From Candidatus Cybelea sp. (GTDB lineage Bacteria; Vulcanimicrobiota; Vulcanimicrobiia; Vulcanimicrobiales; Vulcanimicrobiaceae): a stretch of 64,000 bases of DNA. The stretch covers positions 59,943-123,942 of the forward strand of contig DASXFZ010000013.1 of NCBI GenBank assembly GCA_036489315.1, read 5' to 3'. The position numbers were made by a program, and so were the translations under genes. The notes beneath the pieces are model-generated. The model did not search any database. It saw only the letters and a list, made by a program, of their open reading frames with translations, and had not been told where the DNA came from. This document shows positions 37,915 through 48,181 of the stretch, one piece after another (within the stretch, counting starts at the first letter, position 1; every line of letters begins with the position of its first letter).

Positions 37915-37979
37915 GAACGATAACGAGTCCGGCCGCTCCAGCGGAGACGGCCGGTTTCATTCTGAGGTATCAAAAAGTC

Positions 37980-38216
37980 ATGTCGACGATTCCCTGCGAT
38001 TTCTGTCCCCATCCGGTCGATCGGGGACAAATGGAGGAGATCGAAATCTCGCACTACGTTCCGGATAGCTCCGGGGAAGATCTGGCGTACGCCAGAACGT
38101 ACTTCTTCGGGCATCCCGACTGCGTGCGCAAGTTCTACCGTACACTCGTCGACCACAAGCTCGACTTGTTCAAACACATTCCGAGCGCGGGATCTCCACC
38201 CGATGCACCTCGCTGA
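37980..38216 (+). CDS. small CxxC/HxxC protein, unknown
   Basis: A 78-residue protein starting MSTIPCDFCPHPVDRGQ, with a later FGHPDCVRKFY. The CxxC near the start and the HxxC further on could bind one zinc, as in treble-clef fingers. It lies between two tRNA genes. No family recognised. The ATG at 37980 has no strong ribosome-binding site. Confidence 0.6.
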   Translation: MSTIPCDFCPHPVDRGQMEEIEISHYVPDSSGEDLAYARTYFFGHPDCVRKFYRTLVDHKLDLFKHIPSAGSPPDAPR

Positions 38217-38222
38217 CTTCGT

Positions 38223-38296
38223 GCGCCCGTAGCGTAGCTGGATAACGCACAGCCCTCCGAAGGCTGGGATCGGGGGTTCGAATCCCTCCGGGCGCG
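38223..38296 (+). tRNA. tRNA-Arg (CCG)
   Basis: A 74-base cloverleaf; acceptor GCGCCCG/CGGGCGC, anticodon loop CTCCGAA on a CAGCC/GGCTG stem. Nine bases before tadA. Confidence 0.95.
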
Positions 38297-38305
38297 CATT
38301 TCACT

Positions 38306-38800
38306 ATGAACGACGATGAACGGTACGTGCGCCGCGCGCTCGAGCTTGCCGCGGCGGCAGCGGACGACGGCGACGTGCCGATCGGCGCGGTGCTCGTCAG
38401 CGGCGAGCTCGTTCTCGAGGCGAAGAACGAAAAGGAAGCGCGCCGCGATCCGACCGCGCACGCCGAGATGCTGCTGCTGCAAGAGGCGGCCCGCCGCCTC
38501 GGTGCCTGGCGTCTCTCGGATGCGACGCTCTACGTCACCAAAGAGCCGTGCGTGATGTGCGCGGGCGCGATGATTGCCGCGCGCATCAAACGTCTTGTTT
38601 ACGGCGCTCCCGACCCGAAGGGCGGTGCGGACGGCGGCGCGTTCGACGTGTTGCGCTCGGCGCGCACGAACCACCGCATCGAGATCACCGAAGGTGTGCT
38701 GCAAACCGAGGCAGCCGAACAGTTGCAGCACTTTTTCCGGCAAAAGCGCGATGACGCGCAGAGGGAGGCAGGTCCGGACGCCTCCGCGTTCCAACGGTAG
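38306..38800 (+). CDS. tadA: tRNA(Arg) adenosine-34 deaminase
   Basis: Zinc deaminase (164 aa) that makes inosine at position 34 of tRNA-Arg(ACG). Zinc ligands are H52 in HAE (E54 catalytic) and C82/C85 in PCVMC. It lies between tRNA-Arg(CCG) and tRNA-Ser(CGA); its substrate is at 34786. Confidence 0.95.
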   Translation: MNDDERYVRRALELAAAAADDGDVPIGAVLVSGELVLEAKNEKEARRDPTAHAEMLLLQEAARRLGAWRLSDATLYVTKEPCVMCAGAMIAARIKRLVYGAPDPKGGADGGAFDVLRSARTNHRIEITEGVLQTEAAEQLQHFFRQKRDDAQREAGPDASAFQR

Positions 38801-38805
38801 GCCTC

Positions 38806-38893
38806 GGAGAGGTGGTCGAGTGGTTGAAGGCACCCGCCTCGAAAGCGGGCGAACGTTAACAGCGTTCCGTGAGTTCGAATCTCACCCTCTCCG
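38806..38893 (+). tRNA. tRNA-Ser (CGA)
   Basis: An 88-base class-II cloverleaf; acceptor GGAGAGG/CCTCTCC, anticodon loop CTCGAAA, variable arm GAACG...CGTTC. It ends 3 bases before the stop of the opposing kinase gene. Confidence 0.95.
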
Positions 38894-38896
38894 CCA

Positions 38897-40288
38897 CTAC
38901 GCGCGGGGGAGACTTACGGTAAAGCGCGAGCCGGTCGGACTTGAATCGAGCGAGATTCTGCCGTGCGCGCGTTCGACGGCGCGCTTGACGATCGCTAAAC
39001 CGAGGCCCGATCCCGCAACGTCGCGCTGCGTGCCGCGATAGAAACGATCGAAGACGCGGACCGCATCGGAAGACGGAATGCCGGGACCCTGATCTTTAAC
39101 TTCGATGACGGCGTTGGAGTCACGCGCGCAGACGCGCACGTCGATATCGCCGAGCCCGTATTTGAGCGCGTTATCGGTTAGGTTGGTCACCACATAGCCA
39201 AGCTCGGTGGGATCGATCGCGGCGAGGACGCCGGGCTCCGCGGCGATCGCGAAGCTCCGATCGGGGTGAGCGTCGGCGATCGGCGAGACTAAATCGGCGA
39301 CGAGCCGGCCGACGTCGATGGGCGAGATGTTTTCCCCAACCTCAACGTTCTCCCAGCGCTCCAGCAGGATCAGCTTATCGATCAGCGAGCCCATGATTCG
39401 GCTTTGGTCGTTCATCGTGTCCAAGATACGGTCACGATCGGGCGCGCTCTCCATCCCGCCGCGCCGGAGAATCGCGATGAAGCCCTGCACGACCGTGAGG
39501 GGCGTTCGGAGCTGGTGGCCGGCATCGGCGATGAACTGCCGCATCGACGTGTTCGCCCGGTCGCGTGCCGCAAAGGCGCGCTCCATCTGTTCGATCGCTC
39601 CGTTATATGCCACCGCAAGCGCGCCGAGCTGCTGCCGTTCGTCGGCGGCGATCAGCTGCGGCGTGAGATCGCCCGATGCGAAACGCTGCAGGGCAGCGGT
39701 GACGTCGTCGAGCGGCCGAAGCGCTTGGCGGGTAAGCGCTCGGGCGACCAGAGCGGAACTGACGATCACCAGTGCCAGCGCGACCAATAGAGGGATCGCA
39801 AACGAGCGTACGGTGCTGACAAGCGTCGCGTCGTTGCTCTTGACGATGATGAAGAGATTACCGGCCTGCGCGTGCAGGGCTTGCAGCCCAAACGCCGTCG
39901 CGAGGCCGAGGATGACTCGTGCGAGCGGCCCGGATGCCTCCGGGTCGCCCGATAGGTCGCCGCGCGGCCGAAACGTCACGATGACCCGCGAGTCCGCGCG
40001 ATGCGCGCGGAAGACCGTGACGCGCGTCGTCGCGTCGTTAAAGACGATCTCGCTTCCGCTTCCTAAAAGGAGCGAGGCGGCGAAGACGCCGCCGGCGCGG
40101 GCATCGGGCAGCGGCGCTCGCGCCAAGACCGTCTGCATCTGCGCGAGCGTTCCGCTCAGCTCGTTGGAGATTGCGCGAATGTAGACGCCAAAGGCGAAGA
40201 GCGCGCCGGCGATGATGACCGCCGCGAGCACCAGCGCGATCTCCACCGCCGCGAGGGTTTCGATGCGCCGCGCAAGCCGAGTCTTCAC
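38897..40288 (-). CDS. sensor histidine kinase
   Basis: A 463-residue kinase: membrane segments at about 14-36 and 165-185 enclosing a periplasmic sensor, a HAMP domain (about 186-238), a HisKA box ADAGHQLRTPLT with the phosphorylated His near 265, and an ATPase domain (NLTDNALKYG, DQGPGI, GSGLGLAIV). Its stimulus is unknown. It overlaps the response regulator by 4 bases; the pair faces away from an RND pump. Confidence 0.93.
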   Translation of the reverse strand: MKTRLARRIETLAAVEIALVLAAVIIAGALFAFGVYIRAISNELSGTLAQMQTVLARAPLPDARAGGVFAASLLLGSGSEIVFNDATTRVTVFRAHRADSRVIVTFRPRGDLSGDPEASGPLARVILGLATAFGLQALHAQAGNLFIIVKSNDATLVSTVRSFAIPLLVALALVIVSSALVARALTRQALRPLDDVTAALQRFASGDLTPQLIAADERQQLGALAVAYNGAIEQMERAFAARDRANTSMRQFIADAGHQLRTPLTVVQGFIAILRRGGMESAPDRDRILDTMNDQSRIMGSLIDKLILLERWENVEVGENISPIDVGRLVADLVSPIADAHPDRSFAIAAEPGVLAAIDPTELGYVVTNLTDNALKYGLGDIDVRVCARDSNAVIEVKDQGPGIPSSDAVRVFDRFYRGTQRDVAGSGLGLAIVKRAVERAHGRISLDSSPTGSRFTVSLPRA

Positions 40289-40983
40289 GGCGATGCCGAT
40301 GCCCGTAACGAATAGCCCTGCCCGCGCAGCGTCTGAATCAGCTTGACCGCTTCGCCACTGTCGACCTTTGCACGCAGGAACGAAACGTACGTCTCGACGG
40401 TGTTCGGGATCACGTCGCGGTCGATGCCCCAGACCATGTCGAGGAGCTCGGAGCGCGTCAGCACCTCTTCGGCGTGCTCGGCGAAGACGCGCAGCAAATC
40501 GAACTCGCGGGCCGAGAGCTCGATGCGCCGGTTGCCGCGGTAGACCGTCCGGCTCGGGGTGTCGATGCTCAGATCCGCGTAGGTCAGCGTGTCGCGCCGT
40601 TCGATCGCCGGACGGCGCATCAAGGTGTGAAGGCGAGCGATGAGTTCCTCCAGATCGAACGGCTTGCCGACGTAGTCGTCCGCACCCGCCGAAAGGCCTG
40701 CGACCCGCTCCGAAACCTCGGTGCGGGCCGTCAGCATGACGACCGGCACGGTCGTGAGACGGCGGATCTCCGGTAGAAGCGTGAAACCGTCGGCGTCGGG
40801 CAGCATGACGTCCAGGACGATGACGTCGGGGGGCCAGGTGCGCAAGAGCGGCAGCGCAGCCGAGCCTTCGGTCACGCTGCGCACCTCGAAGCCGGCCTGC
40901 CCGAGGCCGTACTCGAGCAGTTCGCGCAGCCCGCGCTCGTCGTCTATCACTAAGACCCGCGGCCGTTCGGTCGCTTCACCCAT
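40285..40983 (-). CDS. OmpR-family response regulator
   Basis: A 232-residue regulator: receiver domain with DDE, phospho-Asp in VIVLDVMLPDADG and Lys in VGKPFD, then a winged-helix domain (ELSAREFDLLRVF ... PNTVETYVSFLRAKV). The start is ATG 40983; GTG 40995 is possible. It is divergent from the RND adaptor gene with 56 bases between, so it may control that pump. Confidence 0.94.
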   Translation of the reverse strand: MGEATERPRVLVIDDERGLRELLEYGLGQAGFEVRSVTEGSAALPLLRTWPPDVIVLDVMLPDADGFTLLPEIRRLTTVPVVMLTARTEVSERVAGLSAGADDYVGKPFDLEELIARLHTLMRRPAIERRDTLTYADLSIDTPSRTVYRGNRRIELSAREFDLLRVFAEHAEEVLTRSELLDMVWGIDRDVIPNTVETYVSFLRAKVDSGEAVKLIQTLRGQGYSLRASASP

Positions 40984-41039
40984 TCTCAGACTCACTCCAG
41001 GACTGGGAACCGGCGCTTTCGGTACAATCGCCAAGTAGC

Positions 41040-42314
41040 ATGACACGACGCGACGGCCTCGGCGGACTCTTCGGTGCCGCCTTGATCTTCCTAGCCGGAG
41101 CGGGCTGCGCGCGGCACGCACCCGCACGCGCCCAGACGCCGGTCGTGCAAACCTCGGTCGTTGCGTTCGGAGCGATTCTGCCGGCGCGCCAGCTGGCCGG
41201 CGTCGTCGCGCCCTACCAGAACGTCGCGATTCAGAGCACGCTTGCCGAGCCGGCGGACGCCGTCTACGTTCGCGAGGGCGACGCGGTGCACGCAGGCCAG
41301 GTGCTCGCCACGCTCGATACCGCCGACCTGCAAGCGCAGCTGCAGTCGGACCTTGCCACGGCGAACAGCAACCACGCGAATACCGAGCATTCGGTATACC
41401 AAGGCTCGCTGTCAATTGCGCAGGGCGTCGATAGCCTGCGCACCAACGAGGCCGCGGTTCACCAGGCGCAGCAGACGCTGAACAACGACACGCGCAACCT
41501 CCAGCGCGACCAAACGCTTTTGTCGCAGGGCTACATCTCGCAGCAATCGGTCGATGCGCAGCAGACGCTGGTCCGTAACGATCAGCAAGCGCTCAACACC
41601 GCGAGCGCAAATCTCTCGTCGGCGCAGTCGAATGTCGAGGCAAACGGCTCGATCGGCGGGAACGGACTGCAGGCGGCCGCCGTCAAGCAGTCGCAAGCAC
41701 AGGAACAAGTCGCGACCGCGCAGGCCCAGCAGGTGCGCGTGCAGATCGGCAAAGCCTCGATCGTGTCGCCGATCGATGGTGTGGTCGTCAACCGCAACAT
41801 CAATCCCGGCGAGTACCCCGGAAATCGTCAGATCTTCACGCTCCAGCAGGTCAATCCGATCTATGCCGTGCTGCACGCTTCGAGCGAACAGGTGTCGAGT
41901 ATCGCCAACGGCGCCCCTGCGACCGTCGTCGCCGAAGATCTCAACGGCAAAGCGCGCTTCACCGGGCACGTTGCCGGCGTCCTCAATGAAATCAACCCGG
42001 GTTCGACCGATTTTCAGGTGAAAGTTTTACTCTCGAATCCCGGCCAGCGACTGCGCCCCGGCATGGTCGTCCAGGGAATGGTCGACGCCGCGCAGGTACG
42101 CGGCGTTCGCGTTCCCGTCACCGCGTTTACGGACGATAACCACGACGCCGTCATGACGGTCCAAGGCGGCGACAGCGTCAAGACGATAAAAGTTGCCGAG
42201 CTCGGCAGCGACGGGACGATCTCCGTCGTCAGCGGGCTGATCCCCGGGACGCGAATCGTCGACAACGGTCAGGCGAGCCTCGGCGACGGCGAGAAAGTCT
42301 CTTACCAGCAGTGA
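41040..42314 (+). CDS. RND efflux periplasmic adaptor
   Basis: A 424-residue membrane-fusion protein. The N-terminus has a lipobox-like LAGAGC near residue 22. The order is typical: beta-barrel strand, lipoyl half (VYVREGDAVHAGQVLATLD), a long coiled coil (about 100-225), and lipoyl half two (SIVSPIDGVVVNRNINPGEY). It links the RND pump to an outer-membrane channel. The stop overlaps the pump gene's GTG. Confidence 0.93.
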   Translation: MTRRDGLGGLFGAALIFLAGAGCARHAPARAQTPVVQTSVVAFGAILPARQLAGVVAPYQNVAIQSTLAEPADAVYVREGDAVHAGQVLATLDTADLQAQLQSDLATANSNHANTEHSVYQGSLSIAQGVDSLRTNEAAVHQAQQTLNNDTRNLQRDQTLLSQGYISQQSVDAQQTLVRNDQQALNTASANLSSAQSNVEANGSIGGNGLQAAAVKQSQAQEQVATAQAQQVRVQIGKASIVSPIDGVVVNRNINPGEYPGNRQIFTLQQVNPIYAVLHASSEQVSSIANGAPATVVAEDLNGKARFTGHVAGVLNEINPGSTDFQVKVLLSNPGQRLRPGMVVQGMVDAAQVRGVRVPVTAFTDDNHDAVMTVQGGDSVKTIKVAELGSDGTISVVSGLIPGTRIVDNGQASLGDGEKVSYQQ

Positions 42315-45300
42315 AGTTCAGCCTAACACGGCTCTTCATCAATCGGCCCACGCTCGTTTTCGTCATCATCGCCCTGATGGCGTTCGCGGGCATCCTATCT
42401 GCCGTAACGATCGTCAAGGAGCTCTATCCCGACGTCAGCCAGCCGACGGTAACCATCTCGGTCCAATATAACGGCGCGTCGGTCACCGAAATGCGCGACA
42501 ACATCGTCGCGCCGATCGAGCAGAATTTGGCCGGCACCGCCGATCTGCAAACCTTCAACTCGGTCGTGCAGCAGGGTCAGGCGCGGATCACCGCCATCTT
42601 CGACATCAACTCCGCGTCGGCGACGGACCTCGCTTTGACGAACAAAGCGATTCAGGCCGCCGCAAAGTACCTGCCGACGAATCTAACCCCGCCGACGGTC
42701 AACCTCTACGATCCCACGCAATCCACGGTAGTCACCCTGGCGCTCTATTCGAAGAAGCTTTCGCTGTCGCGCCTCGCCCTCTACGCCACCAACGTCATTG
42801 CGCCGCAGCTCGAGCAAGTCCCCGGAATATCGTTCGCCAACGTCGGCGGCGTAGTGACGCCGGCCTACGAGGTCGTGGTCGATCCAGCGCGCCTGGCGGC
42901 CGCGAACCTCACGCTCGACGACGTCATCAACGCGTTGCAGAACAACAATCAGCGCGTGCCGGGCGGCTACGCCTACGAGCCGAACCGGCAGACGACCATC
43001 GATATCCGCGGCGACATCCAGAATCTCGACACGGTCCGCAATCTGCCGATCGTCACCACGACCGGCAGCGGTTCTACGGTTGTAAACTCTACCGGGTCCC
43101 AGGTCGAGAGCTACTCGGGCGGACTATCGGCCTTACCAGGCGTCGTCAACCCCTGGAGCGCGACCAACTCCGTGGTGCGCATTGGGGACGTCGCTACGGT
43201 AAATGAGGGCTTCGAGCCGCAGCTGCAGTTCGCACACATCAGCGGCCAGACCGGCCTCTTTCTTCAAATTCAAAAGGCCTCGACCGGCAGCGAAGTCGAC
43301 GCTTCGAACAACGTCATAGCGGCGCTGCCGCAGATCGAGCGCCGCTTCCCGGAGATCAGCTTCCGCGTTATCCACGTCCAGTCGGTGTTTACCGAGCAAC
43401 AGATCGTCATCGTCAGCCGCACGCTGATGCTCGCGATCCTGCTGACCGGCAGCGCGATGATCTTTTTCCTGCGCTCGTGGCGCAGCGCGATCGTGGTCTG
43501 CGTCTCGATTCCGACGTCGCTCGCGATCGCGATCACGGTGATGCGCGCGATGAACCTCACGATCGATACGATCTCGCTCCTGGGCATGTCGCTGGTGATC
43601 GGCATCTTGGTAGACGACTCGACCGTCGTACTGGAGAACATCGAGCGGCACTTTACCGAGCTCAAACAGCCCCCCGCGGAGGCGGCGGTGACCGGTCGTG
43701 AAGAGATCGGCGCGGCGGCGGTCGTCATCACGCTCGTGGACGTTGTCGTCTTCCTGCCGATCGCGTTCATTCAAGGCCAGGTCGGGCGGCAGATCGCCGA
43801 GTTCGGTATCGTCGTCGTGATCTCGACGCTCACCTCGCTCTTCGTCTCCTTTACGATTACGCCGACGCTGGCCGGCCTGTGGGCATTGCGTTCGCACTGG
43901 AAGCCCTGGGGTGTGGTCGAGTGGTTCGGCGAACGATTCGACGGTCTGCGCAGCTGGTACACCGATCGCGCGCTGCCCTGGAGCCTCGCGCACGGCCGCC
44001 TAGTGGCGGCGTTCTGCGGCGTGACCTTCTTGCTGGCGCTGGCGATGGTCGCCCTCGGCGCGGTCGGCGAGGAGTTCATTCCGCCGGTCGACCGCGGCGA
44101 GCTCTACATTCAGCTCGTCTATCCGATCGGTACGCCGATTCAAACGGTCGAAAAAGGCACCTTCGGCCTGGAGAAAAAGGTCCTCAACACCCCGGACACC
44201 TTTGCGAACACCGCCGTCGCCGGCGCCTACGCGGCTTCGTTCGGCGGTTTCGTCTCGCAAAGCAACGTCGGTCAAGTGCACATCTGGCTGAAAGACGCGC
44301 GCAAGCACTCGACGGACTACTGGCTCACGCAGTTCCGCTCGATCGCGCACAAGTATCTGCCGCAGAACGTCGAGGCCGTCGTCGTGCCGTCGACGTCGAC
44401 CTCGGGCGGCAACGCACAGCCGATCGACTTCTTGGTGACCGACGTGACCGGCGGCGATCCGACGCCCTACGCCCAACAGGTCGTTTCTTTGCTGCAGAAA
44501 GTGCCGGGCGCGGTCAGCGTAAACAGCACGGGCACTTTGCTGGCCCCAGAGATCTCGATCCAGTTCGATCGCAACAAGGCGCAGGCACTCGGCGTCAACC
44601 TGCAAGACGCGGCCAACGCCGCCGGCGCGGCGTTCGGCGGGAACGTCGCGACGCAGTTCGAGACGACGGCCGGCTTAGAGCAGGTCCAAGTGATCTATCC
44701 AACTTCTTATCAGACGAGCCTCGATGCGCTGAAGTCGGTCGCGATACGCTCCTCGAGCGGTGGTATCGTCTACCTCAGCGACATCGCGCGTTTCGAATCG
44801 ACGCCGACCGCGCCGTTAATCACGCGAACCGACCGGAACAACGTCATCCACGTCAATGCCAACTACGCGCCGAACTCTTCCCTATCTGCCGTGGAAGAGG
44901 GCCTGGTCAAGCGGCTGCCGTCGCTCCACCTGCCGCCCAACATCGAGGTGCGGCCGGCGCCGCTTGGTCAGCAAGACTTCATGCACCAGACGCTGGTCGG
45001 CATGGGGCTCTCGATGATCGTCTCGGTGATTCTGGTCTACCTGCTGATGGTGGCGCTCTACAACAGCTACGTCTCGCCGTTCATCATCATCTTCTCGGTT
45101 CCGGTCGCGGCGATCGGCGCCGTTAGTGCCCTGTTCCTTACCCATCGCACGCTCAACCTGTTCTCGCTGATCGGGACGATTCTGCTCATCGGCATCGCGA
45201 CGAAAAACGGAATTCTGCTCGTCGACTACGCGAATACCCTGCGCGAACGCGGGCGCGACAAGCTCGCGGCGATCAAGGAGAGCGCGCACACGCGGTTCCG

Positions 45301-45568
45301 CCCGATCATCATGACGAGCTTCTCGGTGGTTGCGGGCAACCTTCCGCTCGCAATCGCGCTCGACCCGGGGGCGTCTTCTCGCTCGAGCCTTGGCATCGTC
45401 GTGATCGGCGGCGTGCTCAGCTCGCTCGTGCTCACGCTGCTGCTGGTTCCCAACGTTTACATGTGGGTCGCACCGAAGGATCTTCCCTCGCGTAACGGAG
45501 CCGCGCACCCCGTGCCCGACGAACTCACGCTCGCGCCGCCTCGGGAGCCTGCGCCCGCGGCGCGGTAA
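42311..45568 (+). CDS. RND multidrug efflux pump (AcrB/HAE1-like)
   Basis: A 1085-residue inner-membrane pump with 12 membrane segments and two large periplasmic loops. FFLRSWRSAIVVCVSIPTSL and the acidic pair in GILVDDSTVVLENIERH are the HAE1 proton-relay signatures; the second half repeats the fold. No TolC-like gene is present here. Probably regulated by the divergent two-component system. Confidence 0.94.
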   Translation: MKFSLTRLFINRPTLVFVIIALMAFAGILSAVTIVKELYPDVSQPTVTISVQYNGASVTEMRDNIVAPIEQNLAGTADLQTFNSVVQQGQARITAIFDINSASATDLALTNKAIQAAAKYLPTNLTPPTVNLYDPTQSTVVTLALYSKKLSLSRLALYATNVIAPQLEQVPGISFANVGGVVTPAYEVVVDPARLAAANLTLDDVINALQNNNQRVPGGYAYEPNRQTTIDIRGDIQNLDTVRNLPIVTTTGSGSTVVNSTGSQVESYSGGLSALPGVVNPWSATNSVVRIGDVATVNEGFEPQLQFAHISGQTGLFLQIQKASTGSEVDASNNVIAALPQIERRFPEISFRVIHVQSVFTEQQIVIVSRTLMLAILLTGSAMIFFLRSWRSAIVVCVSIPTSLAIAITVMRAMNLTIDTISLLGMSLVIGILVDDSTVVLENIERHFTELKQPPAEAAVTGREEIGAAAVVITLVDVVVFLPIAFIQGQVGRQIAEFGIVVVISTLTSLFVSFTITPTLAGLWALRSHWKPWGVVEWFGERFDGLRSWYTDRALPWSLAHGRLVAAFCGVTFLLALAMVALGAVGEEFIPPVDRGELYIQLVYPIGTPIQTVEKGTFGLEKKVLNTPDTFANTAVAGAYAASFGGFVSQSNVGQVHIWLKDARKHSTDYWLTQFRSIAHKYLPQNVEAVVVPSTSTSGGNAQPIDFLVTDVTGGDPTPYAQQVVSLLQKVPGAVSVNSTGTLLAPEISIQFDRNKAQALGVNLQDAANAAGAAFGGNVATQFETTAGLEQVQVIYPTSYQTSLDALKSVAIRSSSGGIVYLSDIARFESTPTAPLITRTDRNNVIHVNANYAPNSSLSAVEEGLVKRLPSLHLPPNIEVRPAPLGQQDFMHQTLVGMGLSMIVSVILVYLLMVALYNSYVSPFIIIFSVPVAAIGAVSALFLTHRTLNLFSLIGTILLIGIATKNGILLVDYANTLRERGRDKLAAIKESAHTRFRPIIMTSFSVVAGNLPLAIALDPGASSRSSLGIVVIGGVLSSLVLTLLLVPNVYMWVAPKDLPSRNGAAHPVPDELTLAPPREPAPAAR

Positions 45569-45577
45569 TCGCGGCCG

Positions 45578-46327
45578 TTAAGGAACCGCCGATGCGGCGG
45601 GGGACGGCGACGGCGTACCGGCTAGACGCGGATCCGGCGGCGACGCCGGAAATGCGATGTCGCTGAACGTTACGTCGGCCAGCACCTTGACCGTCATAAA
45701 CACCACGTGCTGCGTCGCGCTGAAGCTGCCGTGCACGACGATCCAGTGTCCGTCGACGACTTTGTAGTCGAGTGAGAAGGCCTCGTCGCCCTCGACCGCG
45801 CGCATCTCGATGTGCGAGGGAAGGTGTGTGACCGGGTCTTCGACGACCGCCGCCGGATAGAGACCGTGCTTCACGCGCGGCGTCGGCTCGATGAGCAGGT
45901 GGAGCGCCGCGTCGGTTGAGTCGGGCGCGTAGCTGGCCGCCCAGTAACTATTGTAGGGAACGACGACGTTGACGCTGGGGTCGGGCTGCGGAATTGGGAA
46001 CTGGTAAGTCTTTCCGCGCTGCAGCATGATGTCGACACGTTTGAGATTTGCGAAATAGCCGAAGCTGAAGTTGGAAAAAGGGTCGAAATAGGCGACGATC
46101 GGGAATGCCTCGCCGGTGCGCTGCATGCCGTTGGGGAGGTCTTGCATCACCGCGTAGTTGTCGGCCACGCGTACCGCGATCGAACGATTGAGATCTTGGG
46201 TGCGGCCCATGCCGGCCGCGCTGACGTGCGTGTGCTCGGTGTAGGTCATGTAGACCGGCGGATTCGCCAGATAGTACGCGCTCGTGCGATTGATCAAGAG
46301 CGCGAGCGCGAGATCTGCGGTCATCAT
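45578..46327 (-). CDS. exported protein of unknown function
   Basis: A 249-residue protein with a hydrophobic N-terminus, mixed beta-like content and a Pro/Ser-rich C-terminal tail ([11 protein letters not shown]). It contains [10 protein letters not shown] and [20 protein letters not shown], but I recognise no family. A second ATG follows the first. It converges on the pump gene (9 bases apart). Confidence 0.6.
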   Translation of the reverse strand: MMTADLALALLINRTSAYYLANPPVYMTYTEHTHVSAAGMGRTQDLNRSIAVRVADNYAVMQDLPNGMQRTGEAFPIVAYFDPFSNFSFGYFANLKRVDIMLQRGKTYQFPIPQPDPSVNVVVPYNSYWAASYAPDSTDAALHLLIEPTPRVKHGLYPAAVVEDPVTHLPSHIEMRAVEGDEAFSLDYKVVDGHWIVVHGSFSATQHVVFMTVKVLADVTFSDIAFPASPPDPRLAGTPSPSPAASAVP

Positions 46328-46371
46328 TGCGGTACAAGGGATTACTCAGAGCGCCCTTAACTCCGCTTGGA

Positions 46372-47535
46372 ATGTCGATCGAAGTAGACGAAGCGCTAGC
46401 CGGCCACGTCGTCGAGCTGCGACGGGCAATCCATCTGCATCCCGAGCTTGGTTTCGAAGAGCACGAAACGGCGGCACTGGTCGAGCGGGAACTCGACGCG
46501 CTCGGAATCGCGCACCGGCGGCTCGCCGGAACCGGCGTCGCGGCGCGAATCGAAGGCCGCGAAGGCGGGCGAGTCGTTGCACTGCGCGCCGACATGGACG
46601 CGCTGCCGATCGGCGAGAAGACCGGCCTGCCGTACGCGTCACGGGTCGACGGGAAGATGCACGCCTGCGGCCACGACGCGCATACCGCAATGCTGCTCGG
46701 CGCAGCCGCGTTGCTGCAGAATGCTCGCGAGCGGCTGCGCGGCAGCGTCGTGCTGATCTTTCAGCCGGCAGAAGAAGGGCCCGGCGGTGCGTTGCCGATG
46801 ATCGAAGCGGGCGTGCTCGATGAGCCGCCGGTCGACTGCGTCGCGATGCTGCACGTCGATCCGCGGCTCGATGTTGGCACGATCGGCGTAACGCCCGGGC
46901 CGGTCAGTGCCTCCGCGGACGAACTCTACATCGACGTCAAAGGCGTCGGCGGGCACGGCGCCTACCCGCACGAGTCCGTCGACGCGCTCGTCGCTTCGGC
47001 CGCGATCGTGTTGGCCTTGCAGAACGTCGTTGCACGCGAGATCGATCCGTTCTGCAGTGCGGTGGTGACGATCGGGACGATTTCGGGGGGCTACCGCAAC
47101 AACGTCATCGCCGACGAAGTCAAGATGAGCGGGACGCTGCGGGCGCACGAACCCGCGATACGAGATGCGCTCGAGGAGCGCGTTCGGCGTATCGTCGCGG
47201 GCGTGGCCGCCGCCTATCGGGTGCAGACGGACGTGCGCGTCGTGCGGGGCTATCCTCCGGTCGTCAACGACGATGCGCTCGCCGAGCAGTTTAGCACCTA
47301 CGTTCGCGAGCACAGCGCGATCCGAGTCGAGCGGCCGGCGCCGACGATGGGCGCCGAAGACTTCGCATACTTTGCGGGCCGGTTGCCTGGACTGCTTATT
47401 CGGCTGGGCGTTCGCAGCGAAGCGGCCGGTGCGGTGCACCCCGCGCACAGCCCGATCTTTCGCATCGACGAGCGGGCACTTCCGGTCGGCATCGAATCGC
47501 TCGTGCTGTTCGCGCGCTGTGGATTGAGTTCATAA
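46372..47535 (+). CDS. M20-family amidohydrolase
   Basis: A 387-residue metallopeptidase of the M20D group (hippurate hydrolase/IAA-amino-acid hydrolase-like). Metal and active-site motifs: [38 protein letters not shown] and [12 protein letters not shown]. It cleaves N-acyl amino acids; the natural substrate is unknown. The start is ATG 46372; TTG 46327 would add 15 residues. Flanked by 11-base inverted repeats at 46351-46361 and 47574-47584. Confidence 0.9.
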   Translation: MSIEVDEALAGHVVELRRAIHLHPELGFEEHETAALVERELDALGIAHRRLAGTGVAARIEGREGGRVVALRADMDALPIGEKTGLPYASRVDGKMHACGHDAHTAMLLGAAALLQNARERLRGSVVLIFQPAEEGPGGALPMIEAGVLDEPPVDCVAMLHVDPRLDVGTIGVTPGPVSASADELYIDVKGVGGHGAYPHESVDALVASAAIVLALQNVVAREIDPFCSAVVTIGTISGGYRNNVIADEVKMSGTLRAHEPAIRDALEERVRRIVAGVAAAYRVQTDVRVVRGYPPVVNDDALAEQFSTYVREHSAIRVERPAPTMGAEDFAYFAGRLPGLLIRLGVRSEAAGAVHPAHSPIFRIDERALPVGIESLVLFARCGLSS

Positions 47536-47607
47536 CGATCCACACGCGAATGTGCATGGATTCATAAAGGACGGTTAAGGGCGCCCTCCCGAATACCACA
47601 GTCCATC

Positions 47608-48108
47608 ATGCTCATTGCGGATACTTCGTTAATCGCTGGGCTGCAGTCGCATAGTGCCAGCCTCGAGCTCGAATGCCCGGCAGAAGATGCGTTTTCGCTT
47701 TTGTGCGCGGTCGAGAAATGGCCGGTATGGTTGTCGTTTTTACGAAGCGCCCGCCGGCATAGCACCGATGGTGAACTGGACGTCGGCAGCGAGGTCATCA
47801 TTCGTTCCTCGCTTCCGGGTGAAGAAGAACAGCTCTTCGAGATCGACGACTACATTACGAATCACCGGCTCTCGCTCGTGGGCGCTTTCTCGCTGCGTCG
47901 CCGCCTCGATTTCCGGATCGAACGGCGTACGTCGCGTTCGAAGCTGCACGTCCGTCTTTCGTATCCCGCGTATCACGGGCGTCTCGGCGGTCTGCTCGAT
48001 CGCTGGCAGCGGGGGCGGCGTCTCTCGACGGCCTTAGGCGATTCGCTCGTCCACTTCAAGGGTTTGGTCGAGTACCAGCGCGACGCCGCGGTTCTCGCGG
48101 ATTTCTAG
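47608..48108 (+). CDS. SRPBCC-like (START-fold) protein
   Basis: A 166-residue protein resembling the SRPBCC ligand-binding fold: an early LECPAEDAFSLLCAVEKWPVW motif, then beta-strands and a long C-terminal helix (LSTALGDSLVHFKGLVEYQ). Relatives bind lipids, polyketides or are aromatase/cyclases. No partner genes nearby. Confidence 0.7.
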   Translation: MLIADTSLIAGLQSHSASLELECPAEDAFSLLCAVEKWPVWLSFLRSARRHSTDGELDVGSEVIIRSSLPGEEEQLFEIDDYITNHRLSLVGAFSLRRRLDFRIERRTSRSKLHVRLSYPAYHGRLGGLLDRWQRGRRLSTALGDSLVHFKGLVEYQRDAAVLADF

Positions 48109-48146
48109 GTACGCCGCCCGCTCGCCGGACGAGCAGCTAGCAGTCA

Positions 48147-48175
48147 TTGACCGGGAGTGCTAGGGTCGCTATACT
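48147..48175 (+). promoter_or_regulatory. promoter of the FmdB zinc-ribbon gene
   Basis: TTGACC (48147-48152), a 17-base spacer and TATACT (48170-48175). The ATG lies 7 bases after the -10 box, at the predicted start of transcription. Confidence 0.8.
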
Positions 48176-48181
48176 CTGGCC

